37,297 nucleotides of DNA from Gammaproteobacteria bacterium (GCA_013214965.1 JABSRU010000015.1:59307-96603), one strand, 5' to 3'. Shown: positions 26,399-34,525, counted from the stretch's first letter. Notes: generated by a model from the sequence alone, not told the origin. Made by a program: numbers and translations.

Positions 26399-28747
26399 TT
26401 ATATCTTAGAAAGGGTACCGTTTTTGACCAAATAACTAGACTGGCTTACCGCGGCTAAAAAGGTGCTGCGGTCGTCATAATAGCTTTGCTTAATATATTC
26501 AACGTCACCCGTGGCCGGAACTTGATGTAAGGTCACTTTAAACTCATCACCAGACACATTAACAATCCCTAAGCCATGTTGCCATAACTCAGACATCGCA
26601 ATATTGGTCGCAACATCATCTCGTTGACTCGCTGTTTGCGTGAGAACATTGAAAAACTGGCTAAGCTGCTTAAAAGTGGCAGCCGACTCAGGTGCAACGC
26701 TACTGGCCAACCCTTGCAGTGCATCTTCAATAAAACTGCCCATGGTAGCCGATGATATTGAAGAGGCCGTAAAGCCAAATGAGCGGTTACCTGCAACTTC
26801 TTGATGCTCGGTGACGTAGCTAGAATGAATGTCACCACTGATCGAAATAACCCCAGCTTGACTGAGCTGATTAATAAACTGTGCTTTGCCTTGAGGAAAA
26901 CCATCCCAGTGGTCAACATTAACGTAAAAACGTTGTTTAAATAAGCTTGGCACTGCATCACTGTCGAGCATCGCCTCAAGGGGCGCGATGTTAGTGGATA
27001 CCCGATCGCTGCTTAAATCGAAGATCAGCGGTGTGAAAGAGACAGAACTGCCAAGGACTTTCCACGTTGCAGACGATTGCGCCATGGTTTGACCAAGCCA
27101 TAATGCTTGTTTGTTACCGTAGGCATTTTGAGATTGTGGATCTTGCAGCGCCTTATAACCAGCATACAGATCGAACACATCTTTAATCACCATATAGCGA
27201 CTGCCCATCTCAGAAAATACCGCGGTTTTACCTAACGTAAAGTAAGCAATACCACGTTCGAGGTTATCGCTACTAAAAGGGCTAATATTGTAAACGTTGA
27301 GTAATGACTGTGGTACTTGCTCGATGACTCTATTTAAATAATCGATAGTTAGCTTGCCTTGCATCACTAGCGCTGATTTTTCTTGCGCTTTCACTAAGGC
27401 CTTGGCAGCAGTAAGCCCTAACTTTGTTTGATATTCGGTTTGATACAGGCTGGCGACAATATCGATTAAAAATGTCTTAACCACGTGATGTTGCGCCTGG
27501 TCAATGTCTATATAAGGCATAAAGGTCGCTTGAACAAAGGCGGTTGCATGGTTTATTGGAATGTTTTTGGCTTGGGCTATTACCATAGCGGTGGTTGCTT
27601 GATCCATGACAATAGTCGCTGGAAACGCGTCTTCTGGAATTAAATGATCCGGACGGTGAGTTCTAAAATCACTCATTATTAAATGCAAATGTTGGCCAAA
27701 CTTAAAATCACGATAAATAGTGGTGTTTGGATAAAGTTGTTGCTCGTTAATGGTGAGCTGATTGGTGGCTTGGTTCGAGTCCTTATCAAAAGCAGCTTCA
27801 TGATCAAGGGGCATATACTCAAAATAAGCACGTTCTGCGTCTTGCTTACGCTTGGTGTCTTGCTCTGAAATAGCCCCATTTAAGGCGGTGCTATTGTCTT
27901 GCCAACTATCGTCAGCAAACTCATGGTCATCCCAAATCGCTATCATTGGAAACTGCTCGTGAACTTCTTGCAATAACTTATCGCCGCGGTAGGTTTTATA
28001 AAGTTGACGATAGTTGTTCAGGCTTTTTGCGGCATAAAAGGTATTGACACCAGTGCCTAAGGCTTGTGCACCTGCTTGGTCATCAAACATGAAGCCACGG
28101 CCACCGACTGTTTGAAACCGCGGATCGCCAGTGGTTTCATAGACGTAATCCCCTAAGTGGACTACAAAATCAATATCATCGTTAGCAAGCAATGACAGAT
28201 AGTTATTGTAATAACGGCCAATATAATCTTGGCAATTAACGAAGGCAAACTTAACGTTCTGATCAGCATCAGGCAATGGCGCTGTTTTAGTGCGCCCGGT
28301 GTTCGAGACATAGTCGACACCATCTTTGGTGTAAATGAAACGGTAATAATAATGGCTGTAGGCAGTTAATTCAGTGATTCTAACTTTAACACAATGGTCA
28401 TAATCAGCCAGCGCATCTACCGATTGGTCAACCCTAATATCACTAAACTCAGGATCTAAGGCTAACTGTAATTTAAGGGTGATATCGCCGACTGACTCTT
28501 CAACTCGGGTCCATAAAATGACGCTATCGGGTTTTGGATCACCCGAGACCACCGATTGAGTGAAAAACTGTTGTCCTGGCTGAAGTTCGGTTGAAGTGGT
28601 TGGTGTGGTGGTTGGCGTTGAGTCTTTACTGCTAGAACCACAACCGGTTAATGAGCCCAATGCGACGGCGCTGGCGCTAATCACTAAGGTTGAAATGAAT
28701 TTACGGCGCGTGTATTGCGAGGGTACTAATGGTATTTTCTTTTCCAT
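26399..28747 (-). CDS. phoD: PhoD-family phosphatase, Tat-exported lipoprotein
   Basis: This 782-residue metallophosphoesterase has an N-terminal twin-arginine signal TRRKFIS (Arg14-Arg15), a hydrophobic stretch, and a lipobox LTGC (Cys36), followed by a Ser/Thr linker. It is therefore probably folded with its metals in the cytoplasm, exported by Tat and lipidated. The PhoD pattern is present: an N-terminal beta domain (FTQSVVSGDPKPDSVILWTRV), NCQDY, HLGDYVYETTGDPR, WDDHEFADDSW, and the late SGDIHSSYV. These enzymes cleave phosphodiesters or phosphomonoesters using Ca/Fe. It is longer than classical PhoD, owing to a mid-protein segment (about residues 360-520). I chose ATG 28747 because AAGGAA precedes it; the frame extends 24 codons upstream without a signal function. 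A TATACT-like -10 lies at 28791-28796 (minus strand). No clear Pho box was found. Confidence 0.9.
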   Translation of the reverse strand: MEKKIPLVPSQYTRRKFISTLVISASAVALGSLTGCGSSSKDSTPTTTPTTSTELQPGQQFFTQSVVSGDPKPDSVILWTRVEESVGDITLKLQLALDPEFSDIRVDQSVDALADYDHCVKVRITELTAYSHYYYRFIYTKDGVDYVSNTGRTKTAPLPDADQNVKFAFVNCQDYIGRYYNNYLSLLANDDIDFVVHLGDYVYETTGDPRFQTVGGRGFMFDDQAGAQALGTGVNTFYAAKSLNNYRQLYKTYRGDKLLQEVHEQFPMIAIWDDHEFADDSWQDNSTALNGAISEQDTKRKQDAERAYFEYMPLDHEAAFDKDSNQATNQLTINEQQLYPNTTIYRDFKFGQHLHLIMSDFRTHRPDHLIPEDAFPATIVMDQATTAMVIAQAKNIPINHATAFVQATFMPYIDIDQAQHHVVKTFLIDIVASLYQTEYQTKLGLTAAKALVKAQEKSALVMQGKLTIDYLNRVIEQVPQSLLNVYNISPFSSDNLERGIAYFTLGKTAVFSEMGSRYMVIKDVFDLYAGYKALQDPQSQNAYGNKQALWLGQTMAQSSATWKVLGSSVSFTPLIFDLSSDRVSTNIAPLEAMLDSDAVPSLFKQRFYVNVDHWDGFPQGKAQFINQLSQAGVISISGDIHSSYVTEHQEVAGNRSFGFTASSISSATMGSFIEDALQGLASSVAPESAATFKQLSQFFNVLTQTASQRDDVATNIAMSELWQHGLGIVNVSGDEFKVTLHQVPATGDVEYIKQSYYDDRSTFLAAVSQSSYLVKNGTLSKI

Positions 28748-28834
28748 TTTTTGTTCCTTATTTTTATTATTTTTTCGACGTTGCACTTCGAGTATAACCT
28801 TTGTTCCATTTTGAACCATCTGTTTTTTTCAACG

Positions 28835-28855
28835 CACCAATCAAGCGCATTGGTG
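28835..28855. repeat. inverted repeat in the phoD-glnK intergenic region
   Basis: CACCAAT (28835-28841) and ATTGGTG (28849-28855) are perfect 7-base inverted arms around CAAGCGC. The centre is about 93 bases upstream of the predicted sigma54 start of glnK, within the range of an enhancer. The half-site GCACCA resembles an NtrC half-site, but the half-site spacing is wider than the usual NtrC palindrome, so binding by NtrC is uncertain. It is also upstream of phoD on the other strand. Confidence 0.5.
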
Positions 28856-28912
28856 GTCGCTATTTCGATTGATTATTTCATTTTTATATTACAAAACAAT
28901 TAAATAGATTTC

Positions 28913-28928
28913 TGGCACAACAATTGGA
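28913..28928 (+). promoter_or_regulatory. sigma54 (-24/-12) promoter of glnK-amtB
   Basis: TGGCAC (28913-28918), five bases, then TTGGA (28924-28928) match the RpoN consensus TGGCAC-N5-TTGCW except for one base in the -12 element (TTGG for TTGC). The GG and GG/GC centres are exactly 12 bases apart. It lies 56 bases before the glnK start. glnK-amtB operons are classic NtrC/sigma54 targets induced by nitrogen limitation, which supports the assignment. Confidence 0.8.
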
Positions 28929-28983
28929 GGTTAAGGTGCAAAGAGTATGAAAGAGTTATGAATAATAATTAGGGGAAAACAAA

Positions 28984-29322
28984 ATGAAAATGATTAATGC
29001 GATTATCAAGCCATTCAAGCTTGATAATGTTCGAGAAGCTATTTCCGAAATCGGTGTTGAAGGATTAACAGTGACCGAGATCCGTGGCTTTGGTCGTCAA
29101 AAAGGTCATACCGAACTTTATCGTGGTGCTGAATATCAAGTGGATTTTTTGCCTAAAGTTAAAATAGAAATTGCCTGCAAAGCCGAAGAGCTTGACCGAA
29201 TTATTGAAGCGATTGTTGGCGCTGCCCATACCGGAAAAATCGGTGATGGCAAAATATTTGTTTACGATCTTGAGCGGGCAGTGCGTATTCGTACTGGCGA
29301 AACAGATTTTGAAGCACTGTAA
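28984..29322 (+). CDS. glnK: nitrogen regulatory PII protein GlnK
   Basis: This 112-residue trimeric signal protein senses 2-oxoglutarate and ATP/ADP. The T-loop uridylylation residue Tyr51 is in place (TELYRGAEYQVDFLPK, Tyr at position 51). The PII signatures RGFGRQKGHTE and GKIGDGKIFVYDLERAVRIRTGE are complete. GlnB and GlnK are hard to tell apart by sequence. The pairing with amtB 32 bases downstream and the sigma54 promoter make GlnK the right name. Under ammonium sufficiency the unmodified trimer is expected to plug the AmtB channel. GGGGA upstream of ATG 28984 gives a good ribosome site. Confidence 0.96.
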   Translation: MKMINAIIKPFKLDNVREAISEIGVEGLTVTEIRGFGRQKGHTELYRGAEYQVDFLPKVKIEIACKAEELDRIIEAIVGAAHTGKIGDGKIFVYDLERAVRIRTGETDFEAL

Positions 29323-29354
29323 TTGGCAGCACTGAAATAGATAAGGGAACAACA

Positions 29355-30602
29355 ATGGAAGAATTAGCAACTTTAAGTACCACAGTAACCGAGCTTCGTT
29401 TTGCGCTCGACACGTTTTATTTTTTAATGTCCGGTGCCTTAGTCATGTGGATGGCTGCCGGCTTCGCGATGTTAGAAGCAGGCTTGGTGCGCTCTAAAAA
29501 TACCACCGAAATCTTAACCAAAAATATTTGTCTCTACGCGATTGCCTGTACCATGTTTTTATTGGTTGGCTACAACATCATGTATGTCGACAATAGCGAA
29601 GGCGGTTGGTTACCAACTATCGCCGGCTTTATTGGCGAACAAGCCAGTGATGCCGACCATGCATTAGAATCTGACTTCTTTTTTCAAGTGGTATTTGTCG
29701 CCACGGCAATGTCGATTGTTTCTGGTGCTGTTGCAGAGCGAATGAAGTTATGGTCATTCCTAATCTTTTCAGTGGTACTAACCGGATTTATTTATCCAGT
29801 AGAAGGGTATTGGACTTGGGGCGGTGGTTTTGTTTCTAAACTTGGTTTTGTCGACTTTGCGGGGTCAGGTATTGTCCACATGGCAGGTGCATCGGCGGCA
29901 ATTGCTGGTGTCTTGTTACTCGGAGCACGTCAAGGTAAGTATGGTAAGAATGGTCAAGTGAACCCGATCCCTGGTTCGAACTTACCAATGGCAACCTTAG
30001 GCACCTTTATTTTATGGTTAGGTTGGTTTGGCTTTAACGGCGGCTCACAGTTATTGATATCGGATGCTGAAAACGCGACCGCGGTGGCTAAAATATTTGT
30101 GAATACCAACAGTGCCGCTGCCGTTGGTGCCATTAGTGCGTTATTAGTGTGTCGATTTGTTTGGGGCAAAGCTGATTTAACCATGATCTTAAATGGCGCA
30201 TTGGCCGGTTTAGTCGCAATTACTGCCGATCCACTGTCTCCTTCATTACCGTTTGCTGCATTAATAGGTCTATTCGCCGGTGGTCTAGTAGTGCTATCAA
30301 TAGTGACATTAGACAAGCTCAAGTTTGACGACCCGGTAGGTGCTGTATCTGTTCACGGTGTCGCTGGTCTATTTGGCTTACTCGTGGTGCCATTTAGTAA
30401 TGCAGACGCCAGCTTTAGCAGCCAACTACTCGGCGCTGTCATCATCTTCGGTTGGGTATTTAGCACTAGCTTCGTCGTATGGTTAGTGATCAAGAAAACG
30501 ATTGGTATTCGAGTCACCGAAGAAGAAGAATACTTAGGCATGGACATCGCCGACTGTGGTATAGACGCTTACCCTGAATTTGTGAGTGTAAAATCTAGTT
30601 AA
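29355..30602 (+). CDS. amtB: ammonium transporter AmtB
   Basis: This 415-residue Amt/Rh family channel has about 11 membrane helices. Key pieces are DTFYFLMSGALVMWMAAGFAMLEAG (landmark, about residues 15-39), VEGYWTWGGG, the first pore His in SGIVHMAGASAA, LGWFGFNGGS, and the second pore His in VSVHGVAGLFG. There is no obvious cleaved signal peptide like that of E. coli AmtB; instead a short acidic N-terminus precedes helix 1. AAGGGAAC lies just before the ATG. It is co-transcribed with glnK. The C-terminal cytoplasmic tail (ITEEEEYLGMDIADCGIDAYP type) is the region that contacts GlnK in the family. Confidence 0.97.
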   Translation: MEELATLSTTVTELRFALDTFYFLMSGALVMWMAAGFAMLEAGLVRSKNTTEILTKNICLYAIACTMFLLVGYNIMYVDNSEGGWLPTIAGFIGEQASDADHALESDFFFQVVFVATAMSIVSGAVAERMKLWSFLIFSVVLTGFIYPVEGYWTWGGGFVSKLGFVDFAGSGIVHMAGASAAIAGVLLLGARQGKYGKNGQVNPIPGSNLPMATLGTFILWLGWFGFNGGSQLLISDAENATAVAKIFVNTNSAAAVGAISALLVCRFVWGKADLTMILNGALAGLVAITADPLSPSLPFAALIGLFAGGLVVLSIVTLDKLKFDDPVGAVSVHGVAGLFGLLVVPFSNADASFSSQLLGAVIIFGWVFSTSFVVWLVIKKTIGIRVTEEEEYLGMDIADCGIDAYPEFVSVKSS

Positions 30603-30685
30603 TCTTTAGTGATCTTTTGGGCCTGAAGCGGTTTAAATAAAGTATCGATAATGCCAGAGATATTGGTGCATGTGGAGCAAACCTT

Positions 30686-30705
30686 ATTTTTCAGGGATGA
30701 AAAAT
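30686..30705 (+). repeat. hairpin in the amtB 3' region
   Basis: ATTTTTCA (30686-30693) and TGAAAAAT (30698-30705) form a perfect 8-bp stem with a GGGA loop. It lies 83 bases after the amtB stop in a 258-base gap without a gene. A stretch just downstream (CTACATGGATGTATTTACGG, 30711-30730) resembles short dispersed sequences I associate with Alteromonadales intergenic DNA, but this could not be verified. The gap closes with the terminator at 30790. Confidence 0.4.
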
Positions 30706-30789
30706 TTAGCCTACATGGATGTATTTACGGCGAGTTTACGTAATATGTATCGATATCTACACAATAATAGAGTTGTCGCGATTTTTTTC

Positions 30790-30820
30790 AAAGGCTGATA
30801 TTTTTTATCAGCCTTTTTTT
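30790..30820 (+). terminator. rho-independent terminator of glnK-amtB
   Basis: AAAGGCTGATA (30790-30800) pairs with TATCAGCCTTT (30806-30816) around five T, and the 3' arm continues into a run of T to 30820. It is 187 bases after the amtB stop and 40 bases before yjjX, so it separates the two transcription units. Confidence 0.88.
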
Positions 30821-30860
30821 GTTAAAATACTGCTTATTATTCCTCAATCAATAAATCCTC

Positions 30861-31412
30861 ATGTCAAATCAAACAATAAACGTTATCGTCGGTTCTAAAA
30901 ATCCGGTCAAAGTCGGTGCGGTCAACCAAGCTTTATCCGCTATTTTTAGCGAGCAGAACATTGAGTGTCTCGGCGTTAATGCGCCATCACAGGTTGCAGA
31001 TCAACCAATGACCAGTGAAGAAACCCGATTAGGTGCCATTAATCGAGTCAAATATTGCCAGCAACATCATCAAGCAGATTACTATGTTGCGATTGAAGGT
31101 GGCGTTGATAATCTAACGGACGGACCCGTTACCTTTGCCTATATTGTGATTACCAAAGGTAGCCAATCTTCGATGGGTCGCAGTGCGATGTTGCCGTTAC
31201 CATCGGTGGTGTATCAAGCGTTGCAACAGGGTGAAGAGCTCGGGCATGTGATGGATCGCTTATTTAATACTAAAAATGTCAAGCAAAAGGGCGGGGCTAT
31301 TGGTTTACTAACCAATGGCTTAGAATCTCGAATGAGCAATTATACTCAGGCAATTACTTTAGCGATGGCCCCTTTTGTTCAGCCCCAACTGTTTGAGTTG
31401 ATATCACCGTAA
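30861..31412 (+). CDS. yjjX: inosine/xanthosine triphosphatase YjjX
   Basis: This 183-residue house-cleaning NTPase hydrolyses ITP and XTP (non-canonical purine nucleotides) in the cytoplasm. It shares the Maf/HAM1-like fold of the NTPase_I-T family. Visible family pieces are VGSKNPVKVGAVNQAL (about residues 9-24), the substrate region QPMTSEETRLGAINR, AIEGGVD, and late DRLFNTKNVKQKGGAIGLLTNGL.SR. Length suits the family (about 170-180). No good Shine-Dalgarno is seen before ATG 30861. It stands between the amtB terminator and the S9 protease, 42 bases upstream of the latter, and may be co-transcribed with it. Confidence 0.93.
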   Translation: MSNQTINVIVGSKNPVKVGAVNQALSAIFSEQNIECLGVNAPSQVADQPMTSEETRLGAINRVKYCQQHHQADYYVAIEGGVDNLTDGPVTFAYIVITKGSQSSMGRSAMLPLPSVVYQALQQGEELGHVMDRLFNTKNVKQKGGAIGLLTNGLESRMSNYTQAITLAMAPFVQPQLFELISP

Positions 31413-31454
31413 AGCTAAGGCACAATCTCCGCACAATTATAATAGGAATTTTAC

Positions 31455-33668
31455 ATGATTAAGCGCACTCTGGCGCTCGCTATAGCATTAACCACCATGG
31501 TTAGTGTCCAAGCTGAGCCCTTGACCATTGAACGAATATTTTCCGATCCCGCCCTAGCCGGAAAATCACCAAAACAGTTAAAATTTTCTCCTGACGGCAC
31601 GCGTGTTACCTATTTACAAGGTAAAAGCCAAGACTACAATCGTTACGATTTATGGCAGTACAGCCTGGACACCGGTAAAAACAGCTTATTAGTTGACTCT
31701 GCACTGCTCCATAGCGGCCCTGAAATGTTATCTGATGAAGAAAAAGCTCGGCGCGAACGGCAACGAATTTTTGGTTCGGGGATCATGAGTTACCAATGGG
31801 CAAAAGATGGCAAAGCTTTATTGTTTCCTTTGGCCGGTGATGTTTATTATTATCGCTTAGGTCAAGACAAAGCACGGCAACTTACCCATACACCAGCCTT
31901 TGAAACCGACATTAAGTTTTCGCCTAAAGGCACTTTTGTATCCTATGTTCGCGCGCAAAATCTTTATATCTTAAATATTGCGACTGGCATTGAGCGAATG
32001 ATCACCAAAGATGGTGGCGGTGTGATAAAAAATGCAATGGCTGAGTTTGTTGCTCAAGAAGAAATGGGGCGAATGAGCGGTTATTGGTGGTCACCGGATG
32101 AATCGAGCATCGCGTTTAATCGCATCGACGAAACACCTGTGCCATTAGTCACCCGTAACGAAATTTATGCCGACAGCATCAAATTGATCGATCAGCGTTA
32201 TCCTGCGGCGGGTCAAAACAATGTATTAGTTAAGCTAGCGGTTTATTCACTGAAGAAAAAAACCACTCAATGGGTTGATTTAGGCAGTGAACAAGACATC
32301 TATCTACCACGGGTTAAATGGTTACCGAACAGTAAGCGATTGTCTTATCAATGGCAAAGTCGTAATCAACAAACCCTTAAGCTGTTCTTCTATTCACTGA
32401 GTAAGAAAACAAGTCAGTTAATTTTAACTGAGCAAGCAGATACTTGGGTTAATCTTAATAAAGATTTACGCTTTTTAACCCAGCAGCCAAAATTTATCTG
32501 GGCTTCTGAGCGCAATGGTTTTAAACATCTTTATCTGTATAACCTCGATGGCACATTGGACAAGCAATTGACCGATGGCCAATGGGTAATCAATAGCTTA
32601 CAAGCGGTAAATGAATTTAACGGTAAAGTGTTTTTCACCGGTCGTGCTGATACTCCCATTGAACAGCACCTTTACTACACGAATTTAGCGACCAAAAAAC
32701 CTACTGCAGTATCTAAAGTCACCAAGCGTGCGGGTTTCCACCACATCAAATTTAGTAGCGACGGTCATAACTATATCGATAGTTATTCCAATGTCTCGCG
32801 ACCACAACAAGTGAGCTTGCACGATGATCGTGGTAACCGGGTGACTTGGCTTGAAAAAAATGCCTTAAACACAGATCATCCGCTCACTCCTTATCTTGAT
32901 CAGCTAGCGCAACCAAGTTTCGGCACGATTAAATCGCAAGACGGTCAAGATCTTTATTATCGTTTGTTTAAGCCGGTTGATTTTGATCCGACTAAAAAGT
33001 ACCCAGTGATAGTTCGGGTGTATGGCGGCCCTCACGCACAAATAGTCACGGACAGCTGGAGCAATAAAAATCTCTGGACCCAAGTGATGCTCAAACGTGG
33101 TTACTTAGTATTTCAGTTAGATAATCGTGGTTCAAATCATCGTGGCACTAAATTTGAAAATGCAATTTACAAACACCTTGGAGTGGCCGAAATTGAAGAT
33201 CAAATCGAAGGGGTTAAGTTTTTACGTAGCCTAGATTTTGTCGCACCACAACGCATTGGCATTTATGGTCATAGCTACGGCGGCTACATGAGCCTAATGG
33301 CACTGTTTAAAGCCAGTGATTATTTTTCAGCGGGTGTTTCTGGTGCGCCAGTAACCGACTGGACTTTATATGACACCCATTACACCGAGCGTTATCTGTC
33401 TCATCCGGCGACTAACAAAAGCGGTTATGAGCAAAGTGCGGTCTTTCCGTTCATTGATGGTTATAAGGGCAAGCTGTTAATTTATCATGGCATGGCCGAT
33501 GACAATGTGTTGTTTAGTAACACCACCAAATTGATGAGTATGATGCAAAACAAAGCATTACAGTTTGAAAGCATGGTTTATCCCGGAAAAAAACATTCAA
33601 TCCGTGGTAAAAATACCCGGATTCATCAATTTAATATGATTGCTAACTTCTTCGATAACAACTTATAA
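31455..33668 (+). CDS. secreted dipeptidyl peptidase IV-like S9B serine protease
   Basis: This 737-residue protein has a Sec signal peptide (MIKRTLALAIALTTMVSVQA, cleavage after QA at about residue 21). An eight-bladed beta-propeller DPP IV N-terminal domain (about 60-480) is followed by an alpha/beta-hydrolase domain. The substrate amino-terminus is normally held by a Glu pair, seen here in VAQEEMGRMSGYWWSPDE. The catalytic triad is Ser607 (GHSYGGY), the Asp682/Asp683 pair in MADDNVLF, and His714 (KKHSIRG). It should remove X-Pro or X-Ala dipeptides from peptides in the periplasm or outside. AGGAA precedes the ATG. A perfect 13-bp stem terminator follows. It is common in marine proteolytic gammaproteobacteria. 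Confidence 0.93.
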   Translation: MIKRTLALAIALTTMVSVQAEPLTIERIFSDPALAGKSPKQLKFSPDGTRVTYLQGKSQDYNRYDLWQYSLDTGKNSLLVDSALLHSGPEMLSDEEKARRERQRIFGSGIMSYQWAKDGKALLFPLAGDVYYYRLGQDKARQLTHTPAFETDIKFSPKGTFVSYVRAQNLYILNIATGIERMITKDGGGVIKNAMAEFVAQEEMGRMSGYWWSPDESSIAFNRIDETPVPLVTRNEIYADSIKLIDQRYPAAGQNNVLVKLAVYSLKKKTTQWVDLGSEQDIYLPRVKWLPNSKRLSYQWQSRNQQTLKLFFYSLSKKTSQLILTEQADTWVNLNKDLRFLTQQPKFIWASERNGFKHLYLYNLDGTLDKQLTDGQWVINSLQAVNEFNGKVFFTGRADTPIEQHLYYTNLATKKPTAVSKVTKRAGFHHIKFSSDGHNYIDSYSNVSRPQQVSLHDDRGNRVTWLEKNALNTDHPLTPYLDQLAQPSFGTIKSQDGQDLYYRLFKPVDFDPTKKYPVIVRVYGGPHAQIVTDSWSNKNLWTQVMLKRGYLVFQLDNRGSNHRGTKFENAIYKHLGVAEIEDQIEGVKFLRSLDFVAPQRIGIYGHSYGGYMSLMALFKASDYFSAGVSGAPVTDWTLYDTHYTERYLSHPATNKSGYEQSAVFPFIDGYKGKLLIYHGMADDNVLFSNTTKLMSMMQNKALQFESMVYPGKKHSIRGKNTRIHQFNMIANFFDNNL

Positions 33669-33677
33669 CATCAATAA

Positions 33678-33710
33678 AAAAGGTCATAAACTGATGTTTT
33701 ATGACCTTTT
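33678..33710 (+). terminator. rho-independent terminator after the S9 protease gene
   Basis: AAAAGGTCATAAA (33678-33690) and TTTATGACCTTTT (33698-33710) are perfect 13-base arms with a 7-base loop, starting 10 bases after the stop. The 3' arm ends in T and runs into CTTCTTCATT. The matching A-rich 5' side means it could also stop transcription from the right. Confidence 0.88.
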
Positions 33711-33817
33711 CTTCTTCATTATGCCTGACAGCTTATACTTTAGCCTGATTAGGCTTGTCACAAAATATTAATAGATGTTACAATTTCCGGAATATAAAAT
33801 TTGCAGTTGGTGCCATC

Positions 33818-34330
33818 TTGAATAATGAATTTAGTTGGTTCCTGCTTTATTGCAAGCCGCGTGAGGAACAGCGGGGACTTAACAACCTACAAAACCAGGG
33901 AATCGAAGCTTTTTATCCGACGATTAAAGTGGAAAAACTTCGTAAAGGTATTCGCAGCACGACAGAAGAAGCGCTGTTTCCTAACTATCTGTTTGTAAAA
34001 TTAAATCCTGAAACTGCAAATTTTAATGCCATTAGGTCGACCCGTGGCATTGCTAGTTTTGTGCGTTTTGGTTTGCAACATGCACAGGTATCACCTAGCG
34101 TTATTGAGCAATTAAAAGCGGCTGTTGTCGAACACTCGGCTGGCTGTGATGAACACCACTTGCCGAAAATTGGCGAGCCGGTGACGATCAATCAAGGTAT
34201 TTACCAAGGGCTTGATGCAATCTATCAATCCAGTGATGGTTTAGAGCGCTCGATACTATTGATAAAAATGCTAGAGCAACAGGCAACATTGGTATTAAAA
34301 AATACCGAATTTGGTTTAAAAAACAATTAA
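33818..34330 (+). CDS. rfaH: transcription antiterminator RfaH
   Basis: This NusG paralogue of about 170 residues keeps RNA polymerase elongating through long ops-bearing operons and couples them to ribosomes. SWFLLYCKPREEQRG matches the RfaH start. FPNYLFVKL and STRGIASFVRFG are the NGN-domain signatures. A short linker leads to the KOW-type domain, which ends VLKNTEF like E. coli RfaH; in that protein the C-terminal domain switches fold when ops is bound. No in-frame ATG exists at the expected start. TTG 33818 puts the first conserved Trp close to the E. coli position, while TTG 33755 would add 21 unconserved residues. A 17-codon ORF (33775-33825) overlaps the TTG. Its probable target element lies 131 bases downstream of its stop. 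Confidence 0.92.
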   Translation: MNNEFSWFLLYCKPREEQRGLNNLQNQGIEAFYPTIKVEKLRKGIRSTTEEALFPNYLFVKLNPETANFNAIRSTRGIASFVRFGLQHAQVSPSVIEQLKAAVVEHSAGCDEHHLPKIGEPVTINQGIYQGLDAIYQSSDGLERSILLIKMLEQQATLVLKNTEFGLKNN

Positions 34331-34389
34331 AATTACGGTTTATTAAGCGGTAATTACAAATGATTACATTATAAAAAAATTGGTTTAGT

Positions 34390-34395
34390 TATACT
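34390..34395 (+). promoter_or_regulatory. possible -10 box for the polysaccharide operon
   Basis: TATACT lies 66 bases upstream of the ops element, a suitable distance for a leader transcript. No good -35 box is seen (the region reads TTACATTAT), so the operon may depend on an activator or be read through from rfaH, which has no clear terminator. Confidence 0.3.
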
Positions 34396-34460
34396 ATTAC
34401 CGTGTTGTAACTGAGCTCGAAATATTAAAAATTTAGGCAAATGGGGAGCCACCACCCTAG

Positions 34461-34471
34461 GGCGGTAGCGT
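34461..34471 (+). promoter_or_regulatory. ops element (JUMPstart) for RfaH
   Basis: GGCGGTAGCGT is an exact match to the core ops sequence that pauses RNA polymerase and recruits RfaH. It lies in the 195-base untranslated gap between rfaH and the SLBB gene, 55 bases before the GTG. Just upstream, ACCACCCTAGGG can pair imperfectly with CCCTAGGGCGGT, giving a small hairpin around the ops. The rest of the gap is A/T-rich with no gene seen. The site predicts a long RfaH-dependent polysaccharide operon to the right. Confidence 0.92.
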
Positions 34472-34525
34472 ATCCAAAGCCCAATTGAAGCCTAAATGAA
34501 AGTTAAAATAAATGGAGAATAATTC

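Noticed and set aside
26569-26979. A 136-codon open frame on the minus strand overlapping phoD in another frame.
   Set aside because: It lies inside the well-supported phoD frame on the same strand and has no recognisable domain or ribosome site.
28748-28819. Upstream ATG extension of phoD by 24 codons.
   Set aside because: It would put a Lys/Asn-rich stretch before the twin-arginine signal; AAGGAA is placed correctly for ATG 28747.
34332-34356. AATTAC/GTAATT hairpin after rfaH as a terminator.
   Set aside because: The stem is only six A/T-rich pairs and no T run follows, so it is too weak to call.
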